Source: Flectonema sp. DT1601 (lineage: Eukaryota; Euglenozoa; Diplonemea; Diplonemida; Diplonemidae). From it: a DNA stretch of 64,000 nt. Numbering within the stretch: the first letter of the stretch is position 1; each line of letters begins with the position of its first letter. Of the stretch, positions 1 through 12,111 are shown piece by piece. Where the stretch lies: assembly GCA_964019425.1 (NCBI GenBank), contig OZ025793.1:1054001-1118000 (forward strand). Reading direction: 5' to 3'. The notes under the pieces are model-generated. The model saw only the letters and a program-made list of their open reading frames with translations, did not search any database and was not told the DNA's origin. Position numbers and translations under genes: made by a program.

Positions 1-2
1 AT

Positions 3-3000
3 TGTCGCACATCATTAGTACTCAATCTTATTGTAGAGCGTTACAATAACAGTGGCGAGGGAGAATCTGCTGACTTTCTGCAACACATCAGAGATTGCGA
101 CGACAGTGAGAAAGCTATACTGACTTCATTACACAATTTTAGTACTCCTGATAGCGACATTCAGATAATGAGTAGATTTATAAATATATTTTTATACGAA
201 GAAGATGTGAATTCAATCAAAGGTAAGAACGACAGCGTGTTTGGAGATCAGTTTTGTAGAAAAGTTTTGAGAGGCTTATTACAAATTATTAAATCAAAAT
301 CGAAGGGTGATTCTCGCCTACCCAAACCCAGATCATATTTTGTCTTATTATCATGTCTAAGAAAACTAACAAAATTTTGTGAGCATGCAGCTTATTGTTT
401 AGTTGATGATGATACTGGTTCTGTGTTGTCTGTGGATGATGTTTTTCATCTTCATTCATTCCTGTCTAAGACAGGAACTGGTAGCCAATCAAAATTAGAT
501 TACGCAGCGTACCTCACTCTACTGTCAGTAATAAGAAATATTTATTGTTCGGGTGATTTATCGTTCAACTCTCAACTTCGATCTTGTGGCATAGAACCAG
601 ACCCTTCACTAAATAGTAAGTTATCACAATCTGATTTATTATACGTCAACGGTGATATCGACGTGATTGCTGATGCGGGTGCGTTCGTTCGATGTTGTAT
701 TAAAATTCAGGTATGTTCAGTGATTTCTTCCTCTTATCCTTAAAACATTCACCAACATCCACCAACAAACACAGGCATTCTACAGAGGAATATTAGGCCG
801 CCGACGTGCAGCAGAACATCGCAAAGGAGATACCTTTTTACTAAATAAAAGTACTCACTTGCTCAAAACTCATAAAGATGGTTCCACTGAAATGCAACTG
901 GAAGAACATGAAGAACGAAGTAAGGCTGCTGAATCTTTTGAGGAAGAATGGGAAATTATAGTAACTGGTTCCAGACATATTGAATTCCAAAGAACTCTTC
1001 TGCGTAAAGAAATATCATTGAGGAATAACCAAGCCAGGCAGAAGTTATTATATACTCACGAGTCAAATCGTGGTGAGTTAGTGCTGCAAGAAAAGGAGAC
1101 GTTGTCAAAGCTAAGCAACCTTCATGTTGCTGAACTCGAAGAGATAAAAGACAGCGAACAAGATGCGATGCAACTTCCAGATGACCAACGTCAAATAGTA
1201 TTGACATCTCTTAGTAATAGAAAGGATTTGTTATTAAAACAACAACTACAGGCACGTGTTGATATGCGACATGCACTATCTCAACAACGCGATAAGCTAA
1301 CACAGGTATGTAGTCTTCCCTGAAGTACCATCATCTGTGTTGCAATCACAAAACTACTAAAACAGGTCTACGAAGCAGAACGCAACAGAATGGTTCACAC
1401 ACAAGACAAATACTACGACTATCATATTATTGAAATCGAGGAAGAAAGGTATCGTGGACTGGGTCAATCAGACAGAGAGTCATGGTGGGGGAGTTGTAGT
1501 CTATTAGAAACAAACATCATATCTGTTTACCAAGAAGAAATGAATACCTGGCTCCACATGTCGTTATTTATAATAGGCGACAGCGTGTTGTTTGCTAACG
1601 AATCTTATAAAAGAGAACAACATGAACGACAAGAAAAAATAATCAGATTTGACTTGTCTCGTGAAGTCAGATCTGACATTCACTTTCATCAACAGAAAGC
1701 AGTCTTAACTCAAGAGAGTGAATTAAGATCAGCCATCGTTGATAATTGGGATTGTGACATCTCTAATACTACTATACCAGACTTGGAGTATCTTAAAAGA
1801 TGGTTTCGAGCCTGTAAGGAAGTCAGCAATCACTTGGACAGAACTGAAAGTGAATTTCAAGAACAACTTCATCGACTGACCGTATCAGAAATTGAATCTC
1901 GTTTACAAATAGAACTAACATCAACATACAACCGAACTATGACATGGATGTCTGCGCATCATGTTGCTGCAATGCAACTGTTGCCAGTTGAAGAATCGAC
2001 AATCAGAAGACGAATAGTCATCAGCGAGGATGAAATTAATGAGATTTTTGAAATTATCTGCGCAGAAGATGAATTGCGCTCTGTTATATTACACAATCAT
2101 AGAAGGATGTTCTTTGTTTGTTTTGGTCTCTTTCACTCGGAGTCAATCATTCAAAAATTATCTGCAAAGCAACGTACGAGAGCTGCTGCCATCAAATCCT
2201 GTGAGCAATCATTCTTTGTGAAAATAGTGGAATCGTTTTCTCGAAAATTGAGAGTTCTATCCGACATCAACCCTGCTGTTTCTATTGAGGTGATGCCTTA
2301 TACGGCTATGGTGTATTCCTGTTGCAAAGTTGATGCTAAAAAATCACTCTTGTTAAAGCTCTTTGGAGCTTCAGACAGACCCCGCAGCATAGTATGTGTA
2401 GTAGCTGCGTTGGTTATAATCGTTACTGAGGAATTACTATACGAACCACCACCGTTACCTGTTAAGGAATATTCAACTAATGTTGACGATATTCGAAATA
2501 ACATTGCAGCTTTAATTAACTTGAAAAGACTTTATTTTCCTGAGATGCCTTCTGATGTACTTCTTAGGGAAACCATCACAGTGGGATACTATGCGCTGAC
2601 GGAAGATAACCTTGGCATTCATGTCACAAACCTAACTGTCAGATTGTTCTTTATTGGAACCCTGGCATACCACGTTATATTTGGTCATCCGGTAGCAGTG
2701 TCTGGAGTTGTAATATTTTTGCAATCGAGAGACCCGTCGACATCGGTATTAAGAATGACTAATACAAAGAAAGTAAATCTAAACACAACCCCTCAGCTGT
2801 CATCATTCAGTATGCCACGAGTTACCAGTAGTAGAGTTCCTGTATTGCAAAAGATTCTGTTGGAAGAGTCATTGATGGCGAGGTTTGTTAATATACATCA
2901 GAAGAACGGTGATTCGAATTCTTCTCATTTAACAGTCGGAATACGACTACTTATTGATAACTTACCAGAGCATACAGCTTGCAAATCTATCGTTGATGGT

Positions 3001-6000
3001 CTCTCAATTGTTAATTCGATCATCATCCCAACAGGTGGTCGGATGATTAAATTAGTCAGTTCGATTCTGTTTGTTGAAATTTCGTTAAATCAGACCATCT
3101 CACTGTTGGATAAATTGACGTCTTCGTTGGATCTAGTTAACATTTCACATTGCATCGCTGTAGGCCTAAGCAATGTCAATAGCAACAGATTACTTTTAAA
3201 AAAATTACTAACCACAAATAAAGATCTCAAGATCGCGTTTATTCATAAAGACCTAATCGATTGGATAACTATACCAGGTAATAAATTATTTCATGATAGT
3301 CTTTGTAAGGAAGGTTTGGTTTCAGCTGGTGATGTTGAGGGTAACGCCAACAGTAAATTATTCCAAAGTAACTTAAATAGACCGATGGTTATATCAGGGA
3401 ATATAAATAATGTGACTGAGGAACAAGAGTCTAATAATGTTATCAGCAAGTCGAGCAACAACAACGCAGCAGAGTTTTCTCAGAGAGAGTCTACAGACTT
3501 CCCTCTAAAGTCAGTTAGTTTGAATAACTCGTGTGGTGATGCGAATGTATTCTCAAAAGAGTTCGACAACCAACCAGTCCCACCACGAGAATGGAAACAG
3601 TCAGATGGTCAAGTTAATTCTTCGGGTTGGAATCAGTCTTGTAAAGACGCGAACATATTCTCAAAAGAATGCGATGAATTCAACAAGACTGACGCTGACA
3701 ACCAACCCATCCCACCACAGGAATGGAAACAACAAGAAGGCCCAACAGTTCCGCAGTCAGATTGGAATCAGTCTTGTAAAGACGCGAATATATTCTCAAA
3801 GGAATGCGATGAGTTCAGCAAGACGGATACTGACAACCTACCAGTCCCACCACAACAGTGGATGCAACACGGAGGTCAACATGGAAGTCAAGTGAAGTCA
3901 CACTCAGGTTGGAATCAGTCTTGTAAAGACGCGAATATATTCTCAAAAGAATGCGATGAGTTCAGCAAGACTGACACTGACAACCAACCCATCCCACCAC
4001 AAGAATGGAAACAACAAGTGCCGTCAAGTTATTCTTCAGATGAGTTTTTTAGTTATCATCTACCACCTTCGACAGAGGAGATCGTATCGGAAATAAATAC
4101 AAATATAGACAGCGGAATCTTACCTATTGCCTACGGGTGTTCTTTACCGGTAGCCTCAACTTCATGTGTTATAGAAATCTGTTATGTTGTGTTGGGTGAT
4201 GAGATACTTGATGTTATTCAAGAAATAAAAACCTTTTCTATGAAACACGACATCCGAGGGTATCACTACCCTGTTACTAATCGTAGTGGATGCCTGTTGT
4301 TATACGGTATTAAGTCTTCAATGGATTCCTTGGTACAAAATAACAAAAACAACAAACAATTATTTCAATTGAGCTACGCTACTGCGAGTGAGAGGAACGT
4401 TCCTCACAATAAGAGTCTACAAGAAATTGAAATTTTACACGACAAGGCGGAGTGGTTGGAAGATATATTGTCTGTTCTCGCTGATGTTTCAAAAAATACG
4501 GAAGTTCCAAAAATACTACGAAATGAAGTATCTCGTGCAAATGATATTAAAGAAAAGAATATGATGTCAGTGAGGGAGATATCCGCTGCTTATGTCATAG
4601 CGATTATGGTTAACAATAACGACTACGATGAAATAAGTTTTCCAGATGTTTTTCCAGCTGAGTTTGCTAGAGTCGAACACATGGGATTGCTGTTGGTGTT
4701 CTTACCTCCGATTATTAATTTAAAACATTTAATATTTTACTTATCCACAATGTCAACTAATAAATCATTTCGAATATCGATTTCATACGGATCTCTCCTC
4801 CTAGGTCTTTATAACAATAAAGCAACAGCAACAGGAGCCGCAGTTATGTCGTCACTGCATCTGTTGCAGGCATCATCATCAAACTGTTGTTTAGTATTTG
4901 CTGAAGATATTAATGAGTGTTTAGCAGCTGCGGGTTGTACTATGTATCAGGGAGGGAGTCTGACTGAATTTAATTCAGAATATCTGAATGTGACTTCTGT
5001 TGGAAAGACTAATTCAATAATTAAAAATATATTTTCGATCTCTGTAATATCATATCAAAGCATGAGGGAACTCATTGCGACTAATAACATTGTCGAAACA
5101 CCTCCATCAACGAAAACTTCATTATCTTCTTCGTCTTCCTCATGCAATGAAGAAGAAATCAATGAAGTCATCGAAGGTAATAATGACCCTAAACCAAGTA
5201 TTCCTTTATCTAAAGAGCAAGTTGAAATAGAAGACGTCATCAGTGATCCAACTCAGGTTATAGTTTCAGATGGAGTTGTAAAACAAGACCCAGCTATTAA
5301 TAACACTCATCAGTTTATCAATAGTCAGAGAAATAGTGTTGCGAGTGAGGTATTCGATCCACCGTATGTTGCGCTCGCAGGTCTGTCATTGTTGTTGACG
5401 CCATTTCCTGGAATAATAACGCGAGATGGTCTTGGGATACTTAAGAAGGTAACATGGTATTATCATCCTTATGATAAAGATGTTGATCCAATTATAATTG
5501 ATTCTGATGTTATAAGCTCACCAACTAAACAACCTGTCAAATCAAAGTCTTCTATCAGTGAGAAGAAAACCATTACTGAAACTACACATCGCAACAAACC
5601 AGTTCAAAAAACTACAAAACAAACAATCCAAAAACCAACACCCAAACAGTCTCAACTTGTTGCGGTGGGTAAAAAAACAACCAGCAAACACGTTGTAGAA
5701 GTGCCGCATAAAAAACCATCTGATCATAAGTTTGCTGTTCTAATAACATTAATTCAGATAAGCAGTCAACCAGTAAACACAGGTTTGAGACATTTGTTAC
5801 GCGCTGCTGCATCAACCATGTTGAAGGAAGCGAATACAAGTAACGTGACAGTCAAGGGTTCTGATGGTGTTAAAAAGAGGAATGGAGTACAGTCGATGCC
5901 CCTCTTGAAGAATAGGAAAACCGCAGATGAGATTGCAAGAGATGAACATTTATTAAAAATGAAACGAGAAAGAATGCAGAAGATAAGACAACAACAAGAA

Positions 6001-7095
6001 ACTCGAAAACTAGTCAACACCGAAAAGGATTCCCGTTGCAAGATTATAAGCAAAGCACGTGAAGCATACACCGATATCAAATCAGACTGGGAAACATTAA
6101 AGTGGTGCGACCACTGGACTCATCTTAGCACTCCAACACATGCTCCAAGTATGGGATCTCCAATCTCTAATGGAAGGTACGCTGAGTCGCTTGTTTCAAA
6201 AAATCCAACTTCTGCTGGAGCCAATTCCCTCACAACAACTGACAGGGTATCAGGTGTTCATTTTAGTAATAAAATATATCACCCTGGGAATACTGAACAG
6301 TACAACTCCCCTTCACCATTACCAGCTGTCATCATGAAGAGTAACTCTACTGATGTCGTTACTTACCAAGAAGAGCAACACATCCCAACTAGTCCTGAAC
6401 ATGATGTCGCTCTGACTAGAGAGAGAGACGCACTTCTTAAAGAAATTAGAACCCAACAACAACTGTTGGATAAAATACAAACTCAGGAATGTGACTTCCA
6501 ACTTCGATCTCTACGAGAACAGAAACAATCTCAATTAATAACAACAAGTCTGCGACAATCACATCAATACACAGACGACGAAGATGAAGAAGAAGAGGAG
6601 CCTCTCTCGATCGGTAATTTGTTGTCGTCAGGTGTAGCAACCAAACCCGTAGCAAAAATAAAAAAACGCCCAAAGCCGGAAACTATGCTTCGCCAGGCGG
6701 CTTACAATTGTGGTACTCGTTTACCGTTGACTGAGTGTGTGAAAGCAGTTCCAACTTTTAATCAAAATGCCGGGAAGATAAGAAGTCCGGAAGTCCATCA
6801 CTCGCTTGGGCCGTTACAAAAGACTCGTCAGTGGGAGTGGGGAAGCAGTCCTGCCGAAGTCTTTCTTGAGGAAGAAGCTCTGCGTCACACTCGTCTCGTA
6901 ACTCTTCAAAAGATAAAAGAACAAGAGATACGAAAAGTTGCTATGGCTACTACCCCTGTCGTAAAGCCTTTTGACCCTCTCGGATACAACAGTGGGTGGT
7001 CTCCCTTATATGAAACACAAGGTCCACCTCCATTCGACTTGTCACCACCAACCCCAAAATGGAAAAGAGGAAATAAATCTTACAAAAATTATTAG
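3..7095 (+). CDS. Giant unrecognised protein, 3' part (5' end outside window), three exons
   Basis: The reading frame is open from base 3 and joins 3-710, 775-1305 and 1366-7095, with both introns in phase 0. This gives about 2320 residues without the start. I recognise no catalytic domain. The second exon and the start of the third are rich in Glu, Gln, Arg and Lys with heptad-like leucines, suggesting coiled coil or long helix. Nucleotides 3523-4014 encode four copies of a motif that reads W-N-Q-S-C-K-D-A-N-I-F-S-K-E in its full copies. A Ser/Lys/Thr-rich disordered stretch follows around 5500-5700. Near 6560-6600 there is an acidic run of Asp and Glu, and the C-terminus is Pro-rich. It could be a cytoskeletal or flagellar structural protein, but that is only a guess from composition. 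The stop is TAG at 7093-7095. The exon chain is well supported because all three frames join cleanly at GTATGT...AG borders. Confidence 0.8.
711..774 (+). other. Spliceosomal intron 1 of the giant gene (64 bp)
   Basis: It begins GTATGT directly after CAG and ends ACACAG. It contains in-frame stops, and removing it joins two open frames in phase 0. A CAAC-rich stretch just before the acceptor may hold the branch point. Confidence 0.85.
1306..1365 (+). other. Spliceosomal intron 2 of the giant gene (60 bp)
   Basis: GTATGT donor and AAACAG acceptor, with a CTACTAAAAC branch-like element close to the acceptor. It contains a TGA stop, and splicing restores the frame in phase 0. Confidence 0.85.
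3523..4014 (+). repeat. Four coding repeats, 35-residue unit
   Basis: Units lie at 3523-3600 (shortened and diverged), 3628-3732, 3763-3867 and 3910-4014. The three full units are 35 residues long and nearly identical. They start W-N-Q-S-C-K-D-A-N and end P-P-Q-x-W-x-Q, separated by 10 to 14 variable residues. Each full copy has two cysteines. The close identity suggests recent duplication or homogenisation. Confidence 0.9.
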
Positions 7096-7421
7096 AAACT
7101 TTATTCAGTTATGGTTTTGTTGCTGTACTTATTGTGACGCCTTTTTTGCTACTTCTGCAGCGAAATATGCGTCTCTTTTACACTTTTTTTCTTCCTTCTT
7201 TTTCTTCAAACTGTTGTTAGGGAACTATTTCAGCAGATATTTTCCACTTACACCCTGCTTTGCTCTTCATTTCTTATTTCTATTTGTGTTGTAACTGCTA
7301 AGTTGTTTCTTGAATCCCTTTCGGGTTTTTTTGGGATGCTAGGTTGCCTGTTTTTTCTTTTCTTCAATTGATTATAATACCAGCCTATTTGAAATAAAGT
7401 TCTCTAAACAGGTCACACCTT
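7096..7421 (+). other. Intergenic: 3' UTR and trans-splice acceptor region
   Basis: T-rich non-coding DNA. It ends with a pyrimidine-rich stretch and AAACAG at 7406-7411, the probable spliced-leader acceptor for the next gene, leaving a 10-nt leader before its ATG. Nothing else recognised. Confidence 0.6.
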
Positions 7422-9278
7422 ATGTTTATAAAGCGAAGGTGTCTGTCATCTTCGCCTTCACCAGCACGTGAAGGGTGTTGTAGAGACTGTGGTGCACCAG
7501 TTGAGTGCCTTCAGTACTGTCCACAGACTGGGTTGTTGCATTCATCACATGTTAGAAATGATGGTAGTCAGCAAGGGTCTGTTGATGATGATGATGAGTT
7601 TGGAGAGTTATTTGGGATCAGAGGAGAGAGTGTTCCAAAAGCTTTAAAACCACAGGAAGAGGAACCAACAACTCCACCTACTCCAGAAATTAAAGCATCT
7701 GAAGTGATCCACTTACCAACAAAATTAATAGTTGAGACTTCACAGGCAACTCCAACTCAATTATCTGAGGGAGAACAAGTCATTAGACCAATCACCTCAT
7801 TAATAAAAACTACTCCCTCAACACTATTAAACAACGTATCTGAAATACAATTGCTGCCAAAGGCATCAGCTCCCTTTGCGCTTTTTAAGTCAATTTCTAG
7901 TCAGGCATTTGTACCGCAGGTGACTGCACCTGAGGTACAAAGGCCAACCCCTGTGACGGTCCCGTTTGCGGAATTTAAAGAAAAGAATGATTTAAACTCT
8001 GAAGAGAAATTAAAGGATATCGCAACCGCTGTGATTGATAAGAGACTACCTCAACCTGGTGAAGGTTTGTCTGTCGATTCAGAGGTAAGTTGCACTCCTG
8101 CATTACAAGAAATAAATCCCCAACGGCAGACTCTCTCTCCCGAGGGAATGAATGTCATAACAGAACTGTCTATTGCTTCTGAGTCCTGCACCCCTGCCAT
8201 CCAAGAATGGAATGATCGAAATACTGGAGGTGTCGGAATCGAACCTCAGTCTACAGTAAAAAGGCTTACATCTACACAAGACACTGACAGTTATGTTAGT
8301 GGTATTTTAGATGAGTTGAATAGACAGCAGAGGATAAAGTCTAAGCGAAGCTACGAATATCCCCAACGGTCAAGTGGTGATAGGTTACTTAATTTGCTCA
8401 ACAGTCGTGATCAGCAAACTGATAATCTGAATGACCTTTTCCAAGAACCGCAATCCACTGAAAAAAAACATCCTTTATACACGATGGATGAAGTAAAAGA
8501 GATTCTTCGCATTAAATATAACGTCAGGACATTATCTGCAGCTGTCGAACTGTTGTATGGGAACAGCGTGATGGCAGATGTCGGGTTCTTCAAATCTCTT
8601 AGAAATTATATAAAAATGGAATCGGCACAGATGCCTCAAAAATGTCTCACATCCAGGGCTAGTCTCAATGAGCTCTCAAAACCAACACCATTCCGATCAC
8701 TCAATCGACTTCTTAACGATGTCTCAGGAAGTATAATTGAGCTTAGTGGTGAATCTGGTTGTGGTAAAACTCACTTTTTACATATCACGGCTGTTGCGAT
8801 CGCACATCGAATGGCTTCGGTCGGAGGAAAGGTGTTGTTTTTTGATCCGTCAAGTTCCTTTTCACGAAAGAAAATAACCCATTTTGGTGGAAATAATAGT
8901 GTTGTTCACCAACCGGTTTCTTCACTGAATAAGCTGTTAGAATTATTAGTATCTGTGGAGGCTATTGGATTCCCGATTTGTATTATTGTAGACGCGTTGA
9001 GTTTGTTATTAGATGCAGCGCCTCGTTCTGTTGGGTCGCTGGTTGCTTCTCGTTTACGTCAGATATCGAATAAGGGGATAACCATCTTTTACTCGGCATT
9101 CTCTACTCCTCTACCGCGTCCTTGGGAAGGTCTCGTGACTCGGATATTACTAACTAGGAGAGTTGTTCTTCAAGATGGTTCTCAAATAATTAATAAAGAT
9201 GGTATTTCAGTAAGGCTATATGTTAGTCGCTGTCGAAACTGTGCTGATCAATATGTAGATCTTGTTCTTCCAGTTTGA
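7422..9278 (+). CDS. RAD51/RecA-like ATPase domain protein with N-terminal Cys motif
   Basis: 618 residues. The C-terminal third looks like a RecA-fold ATPase of the RAD51-paralogue type. The Walker A motif GESGCGKT is at residues 443-450, following the S-L-N-R-L-L-N-D lead-in typical of that family. A Walker B-like strand, ICIIVDALS, has its Asp at residue 524. The family acts in homologous recombination and strand-exchange assembly in the nucleus. The N-terminus has clustered cysteines (19, 20, 23, 29, 33) that could bind zinc, and residues 40-340 are low-complexity and probably disordered. A helical segment around residues 350-400 precedes the ATPase. This protein is much longer than ordinary RAD51 paralogues (about 250-400 residues) because of the N-terminal extension. 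The exact paralogue cannot be assigned. The ATG lies 10 nt after an AAACAG acceptor, which supports this start. Confidence 0.65.
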   Translation: MFIKRRCLSSSPSPAREGCCRDCGAPVECLQYCPQTGLLHSSHVRNDGSQQGSVDDDDEFGELFGIRGESVPKALKPQEEEPTTPPTPEIKASEVIHLPTKLIVETSQATPTQLSEGEQVIRPITSLIKTTPSTLLNNVSEIQLLPKASAPFALFKSISSQAFVPQVTAPEVQRPTPVTVPFAEFKEKNDLNSEEKLKDIATAVIDKRLPQPGEGLSVDSEVSCTPALQEINPQRQTLSPEGMNVITELSIASESCTPAIQEWNDRNTGGVGIEPQSTVKRLTSTQDTDSYVSGILDELNRQQRIKSKRSYEYPQRSSGDRLLNLLNSRDQQTDNLNDLFQEPQSTEKKHPLYTMDEVKEILRIKYNVRTLSAAVELLYGNSVMADVGFFKSLRNYIKMESAQMPQKCLTSRASLNELSKPTPFRSLNRLLNDVSGSIIELSGESGCGKTHFLHITAVAIAHRMASVGGKVLFFDPSSSFSRKKITHFGGNNSVVHQPVSSLNKLLELLVSVEAIGFPICIIVDALSLLLDAAPRSVGSLVASRLRQISNKGITIFYSAFSTPLPRPWEGLVTRILLTRRVVLQDGSQIINKDGISVRLYVSRCRNCADQYVDLVLPV

Positions 9279-9392
9279 TCTAACCCTTAAATTAACTTCC
9301 TCATCTCTCATCTTCGTACTATTTGTACAGCGAGGTCTTTATTGGATTTTTGCAATTTTGCTAAATTGGTATTAACCAAGTTTTTTCTGTTA

Positions 9393-9426
<34 letters not shown>

Positions 9427-9507
9427 TTCTGCCTGCCATTGCTTTCACTCGATTAAAAAAAAAGTATAGCAGCCAGTGATTTAAACAATGATTAAGACTT
9501 TTATTCT

Positions 9508-9532
9508 TTATTTTTTTTTTTTTTGTCTTCAG
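9508..9532 (+). promoter_or_regulatory. Polypyrimidine tract and probable trans-splice acceptor
   Basis: A T-run followed by GTCTTCAG ends at 9532, ten nucleotides before the ATG of the small coiled-coil gene. This is one of the clearest examples in the window of the T-tract/AG/short-leader layout expected of spliced-leader addition. Confidence 0.6.
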
Positions 9533-9542
9533 TATCAACACA

Positions 9543-9851
9543 ATGGAAGAAGACGAAGCGCGCACCGCTGCCCGTGAGTTGGTTAGTAAATTACAACTGA
9601 GAGCCGAATCTGCTGAATCTCAGGTGGAAAGAGCATTTCAAGAAAACGAAAGACTTGTAACTCTGTTGTTAGAAAAGGGAAGAGATGAAAAGGGATTGGT
9701 GAGCGAAAATGAGAAATTAAGACAACAATTGCACGAAGCAATAAACAAACAACAAGTAATTGCAAAGACCTGTGCTGAGAAATTAGCTGATGCTACCGAG
9801 AAACTTCACGCTCAAGACAATATGATTAGACAATTGAGAAACATTGATTAA
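9543..9851 (+). CDS. Small coiled-coil protein
   Basis: 102 residues, almost entirely predicted helix with heptad leucines, rich in Glu, Lys and Gln, and without Pro, Gly-rich or transmembrane segments. The short leader after the polypyrimidine tract and AG at 9532 supports it as a real gene despite its size. Small coiled-coil proteins of this kind often belong to basal-body, BLOC-like or tubulin-cofactor assemblies, but nothing here allows a family assignment. It sits between the RAD51-like gene and eIF5 with no obvious functional link. Confidence 0.6.
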   Translation: MEEDEARTAARELVSKLQLRAESAESQVERAFQENERLVTLLLEKGRDEKGLVSENEKLRQQLHEAINKQQVIAKTCAEKLADATEKLHAQDNMIRQLRNID

Positions 9852-10291
9852 CATAAAGTCTGGCATTCATAAAAAAGCAGTTATTAGATTGCGGAAAAGA
9901 ACATTCCCATAACAAATGTGTGTATTCAAGCGTTTGATTGCTATTTATTCCCCGTGTAGGCGAAGCTTCATCTCGTCAAAATTCTAATCCCGTTCCCAAT
10001 ATAAACAACAGCATAGTTTAAATGCCCTGTATTTATTGTTTGTTAGATAGCATAAGCTACATTGCGAAAAACTTTCTTGTTTTGTGAATGTTCTCTTTTA
10101 CTTATTTTTACAGGTATTTAGGCAGAGTAGATACTAGGCATTGGCGAGATCGGTGTTTTTCTTCTTCTTTTTTCTTTACGATATTTTTAAATATATATTT
10201 GACTCTTCTTCCATATTTCCAGGCACCACTCTCTCACGAACTCACTAAAAATTAAGAACATTACTAAAGTAGTCAACCCACCCGCAACACG
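9852..10291 (+). other. Intergenic between the small coiled-coil gene and eIF5
   Basis: Non-coding, AT-rich. A pyrimidine-rich stretch ends in TTTCCAG at 10222, the likely acceptor for the eIF5 mRNA. No RNA gene or further coding signal seen. Confidence 0.5.
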
Positions 10292-11278
10292 ATGGCTGAA
10301 AATATTAGCGTATCACCGAAGCACAGAGGCGATCAATACTACAGGTACATGATGCCTAAGATGGCCTGTAAATGGGAAGGAGGAGGTTGTGTGTCAAGAA
10401 CAGTTCTATTAAACGTTGTTCAAATATCGAAAAGATTAAATAGAAGTCCGGAACTTCTGACAGCCTATTTGGGATCTGTGAATGGAACATCGTTTGATGT
10501 AAAGAAGTTGGGTGGTGGGGATACAAAGTATTCAATCTCAGCACAAGTAGCTCACGACAGTCTTAGAGAAAACCTCGATGACTTTATTAGTAAGTATGTT
10601 CTGTGTCTAGGATGTAGTAACCCAGAGACTTCATTAGGTGCTTCTGCTGCTAGTGGAAAGAAGAAGAAGAAAGCTGACACTACGATGACCATGAGCTGTA
10701 AAGCTTGTGGTCACAGTGGTCAGTTTCCTAAATCAACACCAGCAAAGATAATGAAATTATTAATGAGGTACGCAAGTAACGAAGACGACGGCGATCAATT
10801 AAACGACGAAGACGCTGCATTTGGTTTAGGAGTAGACTTCGACGAGGATGCAATCTCGCAAGTCCCTCCAGAAGCGGCCCTGGCTCCAATTTTTACAAAA
10901 GAAAACCAATCAGAAATAGAGCTACTTGGGGCTATTCAAGATGTTCAACAAGACTATTCACTTTCTAAAGCAAAAGAAATTTTACCAGTCATCGTGGCTG
11001 CTATCAATATTTCAAAAATTGATCCAGAAAAAGTTCATTTTTTTGATATTGTTAAGGCTTTTCATTCATCCAAGGCCGAGTCCTCACTTCTAAAGGCTCT
11101 CCTTGCCGCCTCGAAGAGTTCATCTTCCAAATCCTTTCCGAAGAGCAAGATGCCAGAAATTATTCATTCGCTTCTGAGTAAGGGGTTAGTCTCTAAGTCT
11201 TCGCTTGAGAAATGGACATCAAAAATTAAAGACAAGTATCACCCAGGTCTTAAGGAAGAGGTTTTAAAGCTATGTTAG
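10292..11278 (+). CDS. EIF5: Translation initiation factor eIF5
   Basis: 328 residues. eIF5 is the GTPase-activating protein for eIF2-GTP in the 43S/48S initiation complex in the cytosol. The N-terminal eIF2B/eIF5 domain starts around residue 14 with DQYYRYMMPK, where Arg18 aligns with the family's essential arginine finger (Arg15 in the human protein). The zinc ribbon is C105-x2-C108 and C136-x2-C139 (SCKACG), interrupted by a Lys-rich insert. Residues 180-328 fit the helical W2/MIF4G-like domain that contacts eIF2beta and eIF3. The protein is somewhat shorter than the roughly 400 residues of animals and yeast, mostly in the linker. The ATG follows an acceptor AG at 10222. Confidence 0.93.
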   Translation: MAENISVSPKHRGDQYYRYMMPKMACKWEGGGCVSRTVLLNVVQISKRLNRSPELLTAYLGSVNGTSFDVKKLGGGDTKYSISAQVAHDSLRENLDDFISKYVLCLGCSNPETSLGASAASGKKKKKADTTMTMSCKACGHSGQFPKSTPAKIMKLLMRYASNEDDGDQLNDEDAAFGLGVDFDEDAISQVPPEAALAPIFTKENQSEIELLGAIQDVQQDYSLSKAKEILPVIVAAINISKIDPEKVHFFDIVKAFHSSKAESSLLKALLAASKSSSSKSFPKSKMPEIIHSLLSKGLVSKSSLEKWTSKIKDKYHPGLKEEVLKLC

Positions 11279-12111
11279 ACAGACATAAAAATTCTTACAA
11301 CAGATATTTAATTCATTTTCTTTATTGTAATTCGTTATTTTTTTTTTATCGGACGTGGCCTCATGGCGACTGTAGACTCCACTCGGGATTTCTTTTCTGC
11401 ACTAATTTTTTTTTTTTTTTTTTTGGGAATTTAAAAAAAAAATAAAACAAATAAATTAAATTAAATTAAATTAAAAAAAAAAGTCTCGATTCCATGTTCC
11501 TCCCATGCTTTGGCGCTTTCATCTCTAGCTCTGGCGCCGGACGGTTGAGCATGACGTTTAGGCAATGAAATTATTACCACTCACTGCTAATTGGAAAGAT
11601 ATGTTTTTTTCGATATACTGTTTTTTAAAGTGATAACTGTTTGTGATTTTGATTTGTACGAAATCAGGTTTTGTTTTATTGTTATCGACTTATACCGCGT
11701 TTGGAATCTTTCAGTGCGAGTTTTGAGGTGTCGTATTCTGACCCTCCTCTCACAGTGAGATTCTAGTCTGATTAATGTCTTTTTCTTTATTTCTTTCTTT
11801 CTTTCTTTTTTTTTTTTTTTTTTGAAAAAAACTTTTGTTAAAAAAGAAAACCAAATACAGAATACAAAACAAAACCGGCTAAGTTTCAAAAAAAAATTGC
11901 ATCACCCATTACGTATTAGAACTTCACGCCACAAGCAGTCTATTTTTTCTGTGAGTTACTTTTGGTAGTGGTTTCTTTTTTTGGACAATTGTCCGAAGGC
12001 TCTCCCGCTTTAGGAGATTGTCATTCTAAGGTTTGCAACATATACGAAAATATATATATGGCAATATGCGGTATCTTCTCACATCAGGTAGTGGAAAGAC
12101 AATACTGAATT
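11279..12111 (+). other. Intergenic, 833 bp, T-rich
   Basis: No coding signal. Contains several long T and A runs, and an (AAATT)n-like stretch near 11450-11475. A probable splice acceptor, CATCAG at 12082-12087, lies 24 nt before the next ATG. Confidence 0.5.

Noticed and set aside
11587-11889. Reverse-strand open frame, 100 residues
   Set aside because: It is a translation of T/A-rich intergenic DNA with Lys/Phe-biased composition, on the strand that has no other gene.
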